From the NCBI RefSeq assembly GCF_000184945.1, contig NZ_GL586311.1, positions 2,874,435 through 2,915,061 of the forward strand: a stretch of DNA of 40,627 nucleotides, in the 5' to 3' direction. The notes beneath the pieces were generated by a model. It searched no databases. It was not told the DNA's origin and worked only from the letters and a program-made list of their open reading frames with translations. The stretch is from Segatella buccae ATCC 33574. GTDB lineage: Bacteria > Bacteroidota > Bacteroidia > Bacteroidales > Bacteroidaceae. Shown piece by piece: positions 9,207 through 16,758 of this stretch (position 1 is the first letter of the stretch; each line of letters opens with the position of its first letter). The position numbers and the translations under genes were made by a program.

Positions 9207-9209
9207 AAA
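9179..9209 (-). promoter_or_regulatory. Promoter of the first AAA/DUF4143 ATPase
   Basis: Reading the minus strand: TTTG (9206-9209), 19-nt spacer, TATCTTTG (9179-9186). This fits the Bacteroidota -33/-7 pattern. Transcription would start near 9172, giving a leader of about 80 nt. Confidence 0.75.
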
Positions 9210-9304
9210 AGAAACAAGACATATTTTTCCATTGATAGTCAGCGATTATCATTTTTCCCATATTGATTTGCCAACTCTACAGCCACAACATTTTAGAACT
9301 GCCC

Positions 9305-9397
9305 TTAAAATAATCCCGCTTTTCCGCCGTTATCTTTACATGCGTGGAGATATTGACGCGTCTATCCCGCGATGACAGGCACATGACAGACGGATTC
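9305..9397 (+). repeat. 93-bp direct repeat, right copy (functional trmN6 5' region)
   Basis: Partner of 7598-7690 with three mismatches. It contains a possible -7 element (TATCTTTA, 9331-9338) and the start codon at 9383 of the methyltransferase, so this copy is the one in use. Confidence 0.9.
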
Positions 9398-10090
9398 AGA
9401 TTCAGACAATTCAGCGTGCGCCACGACCGCTGCGCCATGAAGGTGGGCACCGATGGCGTGCTGCTCGGGGCATGGGCTCCGGGCGGCCGTTCCATTCTCG
9501 ACATCGGCACGGGCACCGGACTCATTGCCCTCATGATGGCCCAGCGTTTTCCGGAAGCCCACGTGACGGGCATCGACATCGACGGCGATGCCGCCCTTCA
9601 GGCCCGTGAAAATGCCGCCGACTCGCCTTTCGGCCCACGCATCGAGGTGGCACATTCCTCCCTTGCCGGGTTTGTGGCCGCCGCCTCTCCCCCGCTTTCT
9701 TTCGACAGCATCGTGTGCAATCCCCCCTTTTTCCTCCACTCGCTCAAGAATCCCGACGCCCGCCGTTCCGTGGCCCGCCATGCCGACTCGCTGCCTTTTG
9801 CCGACCTCTTCCGCGGCGTGGCCGCCCTACTCGCCCCCTCCGGCGTGTTTTCGGCCATCGTGCCCGCCGAGGTCTTCGAGGCTTTCACGGCCGAGGCCTC
9901 CATCACCGGGCTCTTCGTCAGCCGCCTCACCCGCGTGCGCACCACGCCCCGCAAGCCCCCGAAGCGCAGCCTCGTGGCTTTCTCCCGCCTGCGCCCCGAC
10001 ACGCTGGTCGAGGAAGAGTGCGTGATGTCCCGGGCCGACGGCATCCGCTCCGAGTGGTATCGCGGGCTCACGGCCGAATTTTATCTGTAA
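9383..10090 (+). CDS. TrmN6-like tRNA1(Val) A37-N6 methyltransferase
   Basis: 235 residues from the ATG at 9383. A GTG at 9344 would add 13 residues that are not family-like, so it was rejected. The start MTDGFRFRQFSVRHDRCAMK followed by VGTDGVLLGAW is characteristic of the YfiC/TrmN6 family. The SAM-binding motif DIGTGTG is at 40-46 and the N6-adenine methyltransferase motif NPPF at 113-116. In E. coli this enzyme methylates A37 of tRNA1(Val). The gene is strongly GC-rich, unlike the ATPase on its left. Its upstream region is duplicated on the far side of that ATPase. A terminator follows at 10186-10221. Confidence 0.9.
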   Translation: MTDGFRFRQFSVRHDRCAMKVGTDGVLLGAWAPGGRSILDIGTGTGLIALMMAQRFPEAHVTGIDIDGDAALQARENAADSPFGPRIEVAHSSLAGFVAAASPPLSFDSIVCNPPFFLHSLKNPDARRSVARHADSLPFADLFRGVAALLAPSGVFSAIVPAEVFEAFTAEASITGLFVSRLTRVRTTPRKPPKRSLVAFSRLRPDTLVEEECVMSRADGIRSEWYRGLTAEFYL

Positions 10091-10185
10091 TTTAAGTTTC
10101 GCAGGTTTGATTTTAGGGGGTAAGGGAGAAGTTCCTTTCACTACGGTTGGATCTGCGAAAAGGCAGCTTATGATATTTGTGCGGC

Positions 10186-10221
10186 AAGCCGACTCCGTTT
10201 TTAGGAGCCGGCTTATTTTTT
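10186..10221 (+). terminator. Terminator of the TrmN6-like gene, overlapping the abiEii stop
   Basis: AAGCCGACTCC (10186-10196) pairs with GGAGCCGGCTT (10204-10214) with one mismatch, then ATTTTTT. The 3' arm and T-run cover the last codons and stop of the convergent AbiEii-like gene, whose stop is at 10213-10215. Confidence 0.85.
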
Positions 10222-11157
10222 AACACTATCCCGATGGCCGTTATTCATATTCCATTCTTTGATAAAATACTTTTTCGCCATCAGTTTTCCGAAAGCCTCT
10301 TGCTCTGATTCTTTTCCAAGTTCTTTGAATGCTTGGGCATCACTCCCCGCCATTTCTTTTCCCGGATATTCTCTGGAGTCTATGGTGGCACGGACGGCGA
10401 ACTTCCCGTCCCCTTGTTCATAGACGGCAGCCGCTTCCACGTGCATTTTGCTGTCAGGATATTCGGCTATCAGTGGATAATCCTTGAAAAAGCCCAACAG
10501 GCTGATGGTCTCTGTCCGCATCTTCGTTCTTACGAAGTCTTTGTCCTTTTCCGTCAACAATTCTCCTATGTCGCTCATAATGGCCTTGTCAGAGTATTTC
10601 CGCAATGCCTCTATGCAGTCTTGCAGATAGTCTGCCAGCGGTTTCCCCATCCTGTATTCCACGATGTCTTGGTTGATGGGCGTGTTATTGGAGAGAAAGA
10701 AATAGCAGTCATACACGTCTCGCCCGGTGATGCCCTTTCTGTCCAGCAGGGCGCAGAGCTTGTGGGCAAACATGTCTGGCTTCTGCATCAAGGTCATGTC
10801 TATGCCGCTAAGGTTTTTCATCTCATAATGGTTGCCGTATTCCCTATTGGAAATCTCGACTTTCAGTTTGCGTTCTCCCACGCCATAGTCCAAGACCGCT
10901 ATCGGGCCGTTAAACTTCATGTTGGAATCAGCTACCGTGCCATATTTTGAAAGGATGGCGGCAACCTTATCAAAGACAGCCTGCTCCTTGGTTCTGTCCA
11001 GAAGGTTGAAATCCAAGTAGGTTGAGAATCTCGGGAGCCCATAGAAGAACATCAGTGAAGTGCCACCCTTGAATGCCAGAAGTGGGGCGAGGCGGGTGTC
11101 TGTAAATATATCCTTCAAGATTCTCAGCATTAAGAACTTGTGCTTGTTGATATCCAT
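10213..11157 (-). CDS. AbiEii-like nucleotidyltransferase toxin, altered active site
   Basis: 314 residues of the AbiEii/AbiGii nucleotidyltransferase family, the toxin half of type IV AbiE systems, some of which act in phage abortive infection. The substrate-loop motif FKGGTSL is at 29-35. The acidic motif expected as RFSTDLDF reads RFSTYLDF here: residue 47 is Tyr (codon TAC, plus bases 11017-11019) where family members normally have Asp. One base change (GAC to TAC) would explain it, and it probably weakens or abolishes catalysis. The frame is otherwise intact. It follows the AbiEi-like gene by 7 bp. Its 3' end overlaps the terminator of the convergent gene. Base composition is more AT-rich than the surroundings. 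Confidence 0.88.
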   Translation of the reverse strand: MDINKHKFLMLRILKDIFTDTRLAPLLAFKGGTSLMFFYGLPRFSTYLDFNLLDRTKEQAVFDKVAAILSKYGTVADSNMKFNGPIAVLDYGVGERKLKVEISNREYGNHYEMKNLSGIDMTLMQKPDMFAHKLCALLDRKGITGRDVYDCYFFLSNNTPINQDIVEYRMGKPLADYLQDCIEALRKYSDKAIMSDIGELLTEKDKDFVRTKMRTETISLLGFFKDYPLIAEYPDSKMHVEAAAVYEQGDGKFAVRATIDSREYPGKEMAGSDAQAFKELGKESEQEAFGKLMAKKYFIKEWNMNNGHRDSVKK

Positions 11158-11164
11158 ATTCTTC

Positions 11165-11719
11165 TTATAGTAAAGTGGTCAATACTCGTTTTTCCATTTT
11201 CTTGTTCATGTATAGCGGCAGAAGCTCTAACACCTTGTCTTTGTTGAGAATGCCGGTGTTGTCGAAATAGAAGTCAGGATAAAGGTAAACCGTGTCGAGA
11301 AATGCACGTTCGAGACTGGCAATGTTGATATTGTCTTCAGTTACGATTCCCTGCCTGTTGACGATGATGGCTTCTTTCACTTTTCGGTAACTGTAGATTT
11401 TGCCGTCTATCGTGATTTCCCTGCTCAGGTAGCTTACTGAGGTCACACAGCTGTCATATTGGAAGATGACGCCGGCCCTCTGGAGGACATACTGCAACGA
11501 AATGTAGCAAGGGGCATACATGGAGCAGGCTATCTCCTGTTCGTTGTATTCCGGTTTGGCATACAGACCTTTGCGCAGATTCAAGAGCTCCCCGTTCCTC
11601 ACATAGTAGTTGAGGCGTTTGGTCATCTTCGTGGAGTCCGCTTCCTTGGTGCCCACCAAAAGGGAGGGCAGCGTGAAGACCGTTCTTGGGGATGACTGTA
11701 TGTAGCTTTTTGTAGACAT
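11165..11719 (-). CDS. AbiEi-like antitoxin / transcriptional regulator
   Basis: 184 residues. The N-terminal region (TLPSLLVGTKEADSTKMTKR) looks like the winged-helix part of AbiEi antitoxins. It is followed by LRKGLYAKPEYNEQEIACSM and by ISLQYVLQRAG, which are typical of the family. The C-terminal part (SLERAFLDTVYLYPDFYFDN) matches the AbiEi core. AbiEi proteins repress their own operon and counter the nucleotidyltransferase. It is first in the operon, directly behind a consensus promoter at 11760-11791, with the toxin gene 7 bp downstream. Confidence 0.87.
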   Translation of the reverse strand: MSTKSYIQSSPRTVFTLPSLLVGTKEADSTKMTKRLNYYVRNGELLNLRKGLYAKPEYNEQEIACSMYAPCYISLQYVLQRAGVIFQYDSCVTSVSYLSREITIDGKIYSYRKVKEAIIVNRQGIVTEDNINIASLERAFLDTVYLYPDFYFDNTGILNKDKVLELLPLYMNKKMEKRVLTTLL

Positions 11720-11759
11720 TTGTGGTACGAAAATCTAATATTCTTGGTTTTACAGTTCA

Positions 11760-11791
11760 CAAAGATACAAATTCTCCGGGAATATGCCAAA
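11760..11791 (-). promoter_or_regulatory. Consensus promoter of the AbiE operon
   Basis: On the minus strand TTTG (11788-11791), exactly 20 nt, TATCTTTG (11760-11767): a perfect match to TTTG-N20-TAnnTTTG. The antitoxin start is 41 bp downstream of the -7 box. Confidence 0.88.
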
Positions 11792-11804
11792 CGAATGGCC
11801 GGAA

Positions 11805-12056
11805 AAAACGGACCACAGGAGACCCACAGGAGACTCATCCCAGAGACCCACCCCGACCCTCCCTGTAGGGAGGGAGGCAAGGACAAAGAGACTCTTTCCA
11901 ATCTTCCTATAGAGAGGGTGGAAGTGGGTCTCTTGGCCTTTTTGTTCAGGCTTCCTCAAGCAGCCTTTGTCCTTTCCTCCCTCCCTACAGGGAGGGTCGG
12001 GGTGGGTCTCCGGAGTGAGTCTCCTGTGGGTCTCCTGTGGGTCTCCGGGGTGGGTC
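11805..12056. repeat. Large imperfect inverted repeat of GGGTCTC / CCCTCCCTGTAGGGAGGG elements
   Basis: The left part (about 11808-11890) reads ...GGAGACCCACAGGAGAC... then GAGACCCACCCCGACC and the hairpin CCCTCCCTGTAGGGAGGG. The right part (about 11964-12050) is its reverse complement, ending in repeated CTCCTGTGGGT units. Single copies of the same core occur at 23260-23308, 23740-23783 and 24127-24166. No coding content is evident. Confidence 0.8.
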
Positions 12057-12066
12057 CGTAATGCCT

Positions 12067-12466
12067 GTCAAATTATTTATTGGTTTTCGCCATCTGTGCT
12101 TGCGATATTCGCAACCGTCTACCCACTTGGGTGCAAATATGCGATTTTTGGCGATGTTTCCAACACGCTGACAATCAATCGTTTGAATTTTACTGACACG
12201 ATGATGGGCCCGAAAACAGGCCTGAAAAGGCCCAAACGGGCTTGCGAAACGGCCACAGTTGCACGGCGACTGTGGCCGTTTCGGCGTTCAAGGGCGGCTC
12301 TTTCGCAAGTTCGGTGTGCTTTTCCTCAAGTTCGGTGTGGCCCTTTTGCAAGTTTGGCGGGCCGGAACGGGGAAAACGGTGGACTTCTTCGGCGGTCTAA
12401 AGGCGGTTTTCCGCTCCGGTTGGAGGATTTTGGCGGATGCGGTTTTGTTCATATTATTCGCCACCA
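12067..12466 (+). repeat. Dispersed noncoding repeat, copy A (~400 bp)
   Basis: Shares start, end and internal blocks with 23374-23729 in the same orientation. The start is GTCAAATTATTTATTG, there are blocks around CTGTGCTTGCGATATT and AACGGGCTTG, and the end is TTTTGTTCATATTATTCGCC. A conserved hairpin lies at 12251-12277 (GGCCACAGT...ACTGTGGCC). Copy A is about 44 bp longer, from extra CAAGTTCGG-type units. Open frames inside it are not conserved between copies, so it is treated as noncoding. Confidence 0.85.
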
Positions 12467-12757
12467 CCCGATGGCTTGCAGAGACAGCCTACGCCGGGCT
12501 TGTGGGTGCGTGGGCCATGCACGGACTCGTTTTCCGCCGGCCGTCAACTGTCCGCATTCCCCCATTCTGCGCGTTGCCGCCTCGCGTTTATCCCCTCACA
12601 TCCGTTGCGGGCTTGAAGGGGGAGAGCCATCCCATCTTTTGTTTATGAACATTTTACAGAGTCGGTTAAAAGACCGGACACGGCAAGACAGCAATTTATT
12701 TCCCACTCCTTAACGTTTTTTATGTCTTCACGATGTTTCAGTCTTCATATTTTTACT
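12467..12757. other. Intergenic, no gene seen
   Basis: GC-rich sequence behind repeat copy A that turns AT-rich towards the protease promoter. No conserved ORF, RNA gene or terminator is evident. Confidence 0.5.
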
Positions 12758-12765
12758 TATTTTTG
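12758..12765 (+). promoter_or_regulatory. Candidate -7 element for the peptidase/SusCD locus
   Basis: TATTTTTG matches TAnnTTTG, 63 bp before the S8 protease ATG. The matching -33 position is weak (GTTTC near 12735-12739). Confidence 0.5.
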
Positions 12766-12828
12766 CTCCGAATACTATACATTAACCAAACTCGCTTGCA
12801 CACGCTTGATAAAAATAGAAATATTGTG

Positions 12829-14358
12829 ATGAGAAAATATATTCTTTGTTCCCTCTTCGCCGCCGTTGCTTTGCAACTCTGCGCGCAAACGCCTTCCTAT
12901 GCGCGATATGCAGGCTGGCACAAGCTATATGGCGACACCTTGCGGGGGGCAAACATCGCTGCGGCACTGCAATATCTCGCCAAACAAGGCATCAAACCCC
13001 GCCGGACGGTGGTTGTGGGCATCTTGGACTCGGGCATCGACACCGCCACCGTGGCACTCAAGGACGCCCTGTGGGTGAACAGGAAAGAACGCCCCGGGCG
13101 CAAAGACTGCGACGGCAACGGCTATGCCGGTGACGTGCATGGATGGAACTTCTTGGGAACGGCCGACGGAACGTTCGACATGACGAGTGCCGGCACCGAG
13201 GAGTACCGCGAGTTTAAGCGGCTCTATCCGCGCTACAAACACGCGTCGGACAGCGCGGAGGCGGCCAATCCCGAATATGCCTATTATCGGCAGATGCGCA
13301 AAGCGGCAGGCATCAACCGCTATTTGCTGTATTACAAAGCCACGAAAGCCAAGATGAAGGTGATGGAGCGGATGGACTCGGCACTGAAGACGCTCCCCAA
13401 TGTCCATACAGACACGCTGCGGCTCGCCTCGCTGGCCCGTGTGCCCGCGCCCACCACGACATGGGCCGACGACTGCCAAGCACTGCTCGTAGACCTGATG
13501 AAGGCCAAGGAGGGCACCACGTGGCCGGCCTTTGTGGCGCAGCAGCACAGTGCCTTCCGGCTCATGGGGCAGCGCATCCGCGGCATTGAGCACGATGTCG
13601 ACAAGCGACTGCTCATGGGCGACGACATGGGCGATGCCGCCGACCGCTTTTACGGCAACGCCCGGCTCACGGTGGAGGGGTGCGACCACGGTACGTTTGT
13701 GGCGGGTATCATCGCCGCAAAGCCCGATGCGGCCCACCGCGCCTATGCGGGCATCTTCCCGGAGGCGCGCCTGATGATAGTGAGGTGTGTGCCCGATGGC
13801 GACGAATATGACAAGGATGTGGCCTCGGCGATAAGGTATGCGGTGGACAACGGTGCCAAAGTCATCAACATGAGCTTGGGCAAATACACCTCGCCGCAGG
13901 CGGATATGGTGAACCGGGCCATTGCCTATGCGGCCCGGAAAGATGTGCTCATCGTGCAGGCGGCGGGCAACCACCATCGCGATATAGACAGTGTGGCCTA
14001 TTATCCCACGGCCACCGACGCGCAGGGGCGGCGCTTCGACAACTTCATCAGGGTGGGGGCATCCGATTTCGCCGGCCACCTCTCGTCGTTGTCCAACTAC
14101 GGCAGAAACGCCGTAGACGTGCTGGCTCCGGGCGAATACATCGCTTCGGTGCTTCCGGGCGATGTCTACGACTTTTCGCAAGGCACCAGTGTGGCGGCCC
14201 CCATCGTGTCCTCGGTGGCGGCACTGCTGCGCAGTTGTTTCCCCAAGCTGAGTGCCAAGACGGTGAAGGCGATTTTGGTGCAGAGCGTCCGGAAAGATTC
14301 CGACGGCCTGTTGGATGCCGAAAAGGCTGTGAGGGCGGCACGTGCGTTGTGCCGGTAG
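12829..14358 (+). CDS. Secreted S8 (subtilisin-like) serine protease
   Basis: 509 residues from the ATG at 12829. An in-frame upstream start (12733) was rejected because it runs through the promoter and precedes the signal peptide. Signal peptide MRKYILCSLFAAVALQLCAQ, then a catalytic triad typical of subtilases: Asp67 in GILDSGID, His287 in CDHGTFVAGI, Ser454 in QGTSVAAP, with oxyanion Asn381 in AAGNHH. An insert of about 200 residues between the Asp and His regions is much longer than in classical subtilisins and is common in Bacteroidota members. Exported to the periplasm or surface, it would cut proteins endo-proteolytically. It is first in a plus-strand locus with a DPP-type peptidase and SusC/SusD, so it probably generates peptides for uptake. 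Confidence 0.92.
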   Translation: MRKYILCSLFAAVALQLCAQTPSYARYAGWHKLYGDTLRGANIAAALQYLAKQGIKPRRTVVVGILDSGIDTATVALKDALWVNRKERPGRKDCDGNGYAGDVHGWNFLGTADGTFDMTSAGTEEYREFKRLYPRYKHASDSAEAANPEYAYYRQMRKAAGINRYLLYYKATKAKMKVMERMDSALKTLPNVHTDTLRLASLARVPAPTTTWADDCQALLVDLMKAKEGTTWPAFVAQQHSAFRLMGQRIRGIEHDVDKRLLMGDDMGDAADRFYGNARLTVEGCDHGTFVAGIIAAKPDAAHRAYAGIFPEARLMIVRCVPDGDEYDKDVASAIRYAVDNGAKVINMSLGKYTSPQADMVNRAIAYAARKDVLIVQAAGNHHRDIDSVAYYPTATDAQGRRFDNFIRVGASDFAGHLSSLSNYGRNAVDVLAPGEYIASVLPGDVYDFSQGTSVAAPIVSSVAALLRSCFPKLSAKTVKAILVQSVRKDSDGLLDAEKAVRAARALCR

Positions 14359-14427
14359 ACGGAAAACAGTTTGCCGCCGCTCCCAATCGGCAGAGCCTGC
14401 GGGCGGCAATGAACACATAAACTAAAT

Positions 14428-16743
14428 ATGACTCAATCTTTGCAGCATCTCTTTTTGCATCTCAGTTGTGGACTGCGGCAGCGCAAACGCACGGTCACGG
14501 GCGTGGCATTGCTGCTGCTCGGCAGCGCGTTTCCCGTGCTGTCGCCGGCACAAACCACGGTAGACTGGCAGTTGGTCGAAAACGCTTCGGAGCGCGCTTT
14601 GCAGCCGTTGTATCAGGAAAACGCCGTGTCGCCGGCATGGGTGGGCGACAGCCATTATCTGTTCTACGATGTGAAAGAGGCCTCGGGTCGCGTGGTCTAT
14701 CTCATGAATGCCGCCACGGGCAAGCGGGAAAGGCTCATCAAAGACACCGATGCCTTCGTCCGGCAATATCGCACCTTGCTGAAAGACACGTCGATAACGG
14801 CAGACAATCTCAAACTTTACAGTCTGCGTATGCGCAACGGCGATGCCCGCAGCGTGTATTGGGCGAAGGGCGGCAAGCATTTTGTGTATCACCGTCCAAG
14901 CGGTCGGCTGGCTTTGACCACCGAAAAGATGCCGCCCCGTTTTCTGACTCCTGCTTCGGGCGCAGGCCAACGCTCGTCTTCCACGCGCGACTCGCTCTTC
15001 ACCATGCTCGGCAGCCGCTACGACTTGTATGTGCGCGACAATGGTTCGGGAGCGGTGACACGGCTCACGCACGACGGCAAGGAGTATGCCTCCTATTGCA
15101 GTCGCTCGGCAGGCGACTCGCTGTCGGCCGGCAATGCCGCCGGCCTTTGGTATGGGCACGTGTACATCTGCCTCGTGACAGACGACAGCAAGGTGGGCGA
15201 CCTGTATCTCATCAACGCCCTCGGCAAGCGCCGCCCCTCGTTGCGCACCCGCAAGATGCCCCTCCCCAACGAGCCGAACGTGAGGCAATTCAGGCTGTTT
15301 TGGTATGATGCCGACACCCGGAGGAGTGCCTTCGTGCCCGTGAGTCGTTTTCGCGACGGCGTGGTCGACATGAGTTTCGGGGCGGTGGGCAATGCCCTTT
15401 ACTTCACAAGCCGCAGCCGGGCCGCCGACAGCCTTGAGCTCTGCCGGCTCGACCTGCCCACGGGCACCGTCCGGACCGTTATCCGCGAGGTGTGCAAGCC
15501 CCATCTCAACCTCACGCTTTTCAACTATCATGTCGTGGACAAAGGCCGGCACATCATCTGGTGGTCGGAACGCACGGGGCGGGGAAACTACTACCTATAC
15601 GACAACAAAGGCACGCTGCTCAACCGAATCACCCGCGGCGATCGGCTCGTGGCAGGCAGCATCGTGAACATCGACACGCTTGCAGGCACGATGATATTTG
15701 CCGGCTACGGTCAGGAGGCAGGCATCGACCCCTATTACACCTATTATTATAAGGTGCGGCTGGACGGGCGCAAGCAGCAAAAGCTGTGCAGCGGCAACGG
15801 CACCCACGAACTGCAACTGTGCGACGACAAGCGTTTCGCGCTCGACAGCTATTCCCGCATGGATCTGCCCACAGTGTATGAGGTGGTGTCGGTGGAGCGG
15901 CCGCAACGCCGGTTCGCTGTGGCCAGACGCTCGGATGCCGCCCTCCGCAAGGCCGGATGGCAGCCTCCGCGGCTCCTCTCCCTGAAGGCAGCCGACGGGA
16001 AGACCGATCTCTACGGTTTGATGTACGTGCCCTGCAACTTGAATCCCAAAGCGAAATACCCCGTCATCTCAAACGTCTACCCCGGTCCGCAGGACGACCA
16101 GCTGCCGCGCAGCTTCTCTCTGGACGACAACGGCAACCAGAGTCTTGCCAACATGGGCTTCATCGTGGTGAGCATTGCCCCCCGGGGCAGTTCGCCGCTA
16201 AGGGGGCGCGACTTCTACACCTACGGTTACGGTCGGCTGAGAGACTATCCGCTGGCCGACGACAAGCACGCCTTGGAGACACTGGCCGGGCAATATCCGT
16301 TTATAGACCTGTCGCGCGTGGGCATCTACGGGCATTCGGGCGGAGCCTTCATGACCGTTGCGGCGATGCTCACCTATCCCCAATTCTACAAGGTGGGGGT
16401 GGCCGCATCGGGAAATCACGACAACAACATCTACATCCAGTGGTGGGGGGAGGTCTTCCACGGGGTGACGGGCCACATCCCGACCAACATGGAGCTTGCG
16501 GGCGCTTTGCAAGGGCGGTTGATGCTGGTGTCGGGCGATGTGGATGACAACGTGCCTTACGCTTCGACCCTCCGCATGGCAGACGCTTTCATCAAGGCCG
16601 GCAAGCGTTTTGACATGATGATTCTGCCCGGCAAGGACCACAGTGTGTGGAGTGATTACTACCAGAATCTGGTGCGGTACTATTTCAAGGAACATCTCGT
16701 GGTTCCGCAAAAAGAAGACATAGACATAATTCATCACCAATAA
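14428..16743 (+). CDS. S9 family (DPP IV-like) prolyl peptidase
   Basis: 771 residues. The N-terminal signal region is VTGVALLLLGSAFPVLSPAQ after a basic stretch. A beta-propeller-type region (DPP IV N-terminal family) follows to about residue 520, then an alpha/beta-hydrolase domain. Catalytic triad: Ser637 in YGHSGGAF, Asp706 in GDVDDNVPY, His738 in GKDHSVWSD. Enzymes of this type release dipeptides, often after Pro or Ala, in the periplasm. It starts 69 bp after the S8 protease and ends 15 bp before SusC, so transcription as one unit with the transporter is likely. The exact cleavage preference cannot be read from sequence. Confidence 0.93.
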   Translation: MTQSLQHLFLHLSCGLRQRKRTVTGVALLLLGSAFPVLSPAQTTVDWQLVENASERALQPLYQENAVSPAWVGDSHYLFYDVKEASGRVVYLMNAATGKRERLIKDTDAFVRQYRTLLKDTSITADNLKLYSLRMRNGDARSVYWAKGGKHFVYHRPSGRLALTTEKMPPRFLTPASGAGQRSSSTRDSLFTMLGSRYDLYVRDNGSGAVTRLTHDGKEYASYCSRSAGDSLSAGNAAGLWYGHVYICLVTDDSKVGDLYLINALGKRRPSLRTRKMPLPNEPNVRQFRLFWYDADTRRSAFVPVSRFRDGVVDMSFGAVGNALYFTSRSRAADSLELCRLDLPTGTVRTVIREVCKPHLNLTLFNYHVVDKGRHIIWWSERTGRGNYYLYDNKGTLLNRITRGDRLVAGSIVNIDTLAGTMIFAGYGQEAGIDPYYTYYYKVRLDGRKQQKLCSGNGTHELQLCDDKRFALDSYSRMDLPTVYEVVSVERPQRRFAVARRSDAALRKAGWQPPRLLSLKAADGKTDLYGLMYVPCNLNPKAKYPVISNVYPGPQDDQLPRSFSLDDNGNQSLANMGFIVVSIAPRGSSPLRGRDFYTYGYGRLRDYPLADDKHALETLAGQYPFIDLSRVGIYGHSGGAFMTVAAMLTYPQFYKVGVAASGNHDNNIYIQWWGEVFHGVTGHIPTNMELAGALQGRLMLVSGDVDDNVPYASTLRMADAFIKAGKRFDMMILPGKDHSVWSDYYQNLVRYYFKEHLVVPQKEDIDIIHHQ

Positions 16744-16758
16744 AAACAACGTCTGTCC

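Noticed and set aside
7598..9397. Insertion sequence with target-site duplication
   Set aside because: The enclosed gene is not a transposase, the repeat is 93 bp and includes a gene start, and no terminal inverted repeats were found.
11967..12713. 248-codon frame running through repeat copy A
   Set aside because: It is not maintained in copy B, and it crosses palindromic elements; treated as repeat.
12925..14418. 497-codon minus-strand frame opposite the S8 protease
   Set aside because: Antisense shadow of a gene with a complete catalytic triad; no domain pattern of its own.
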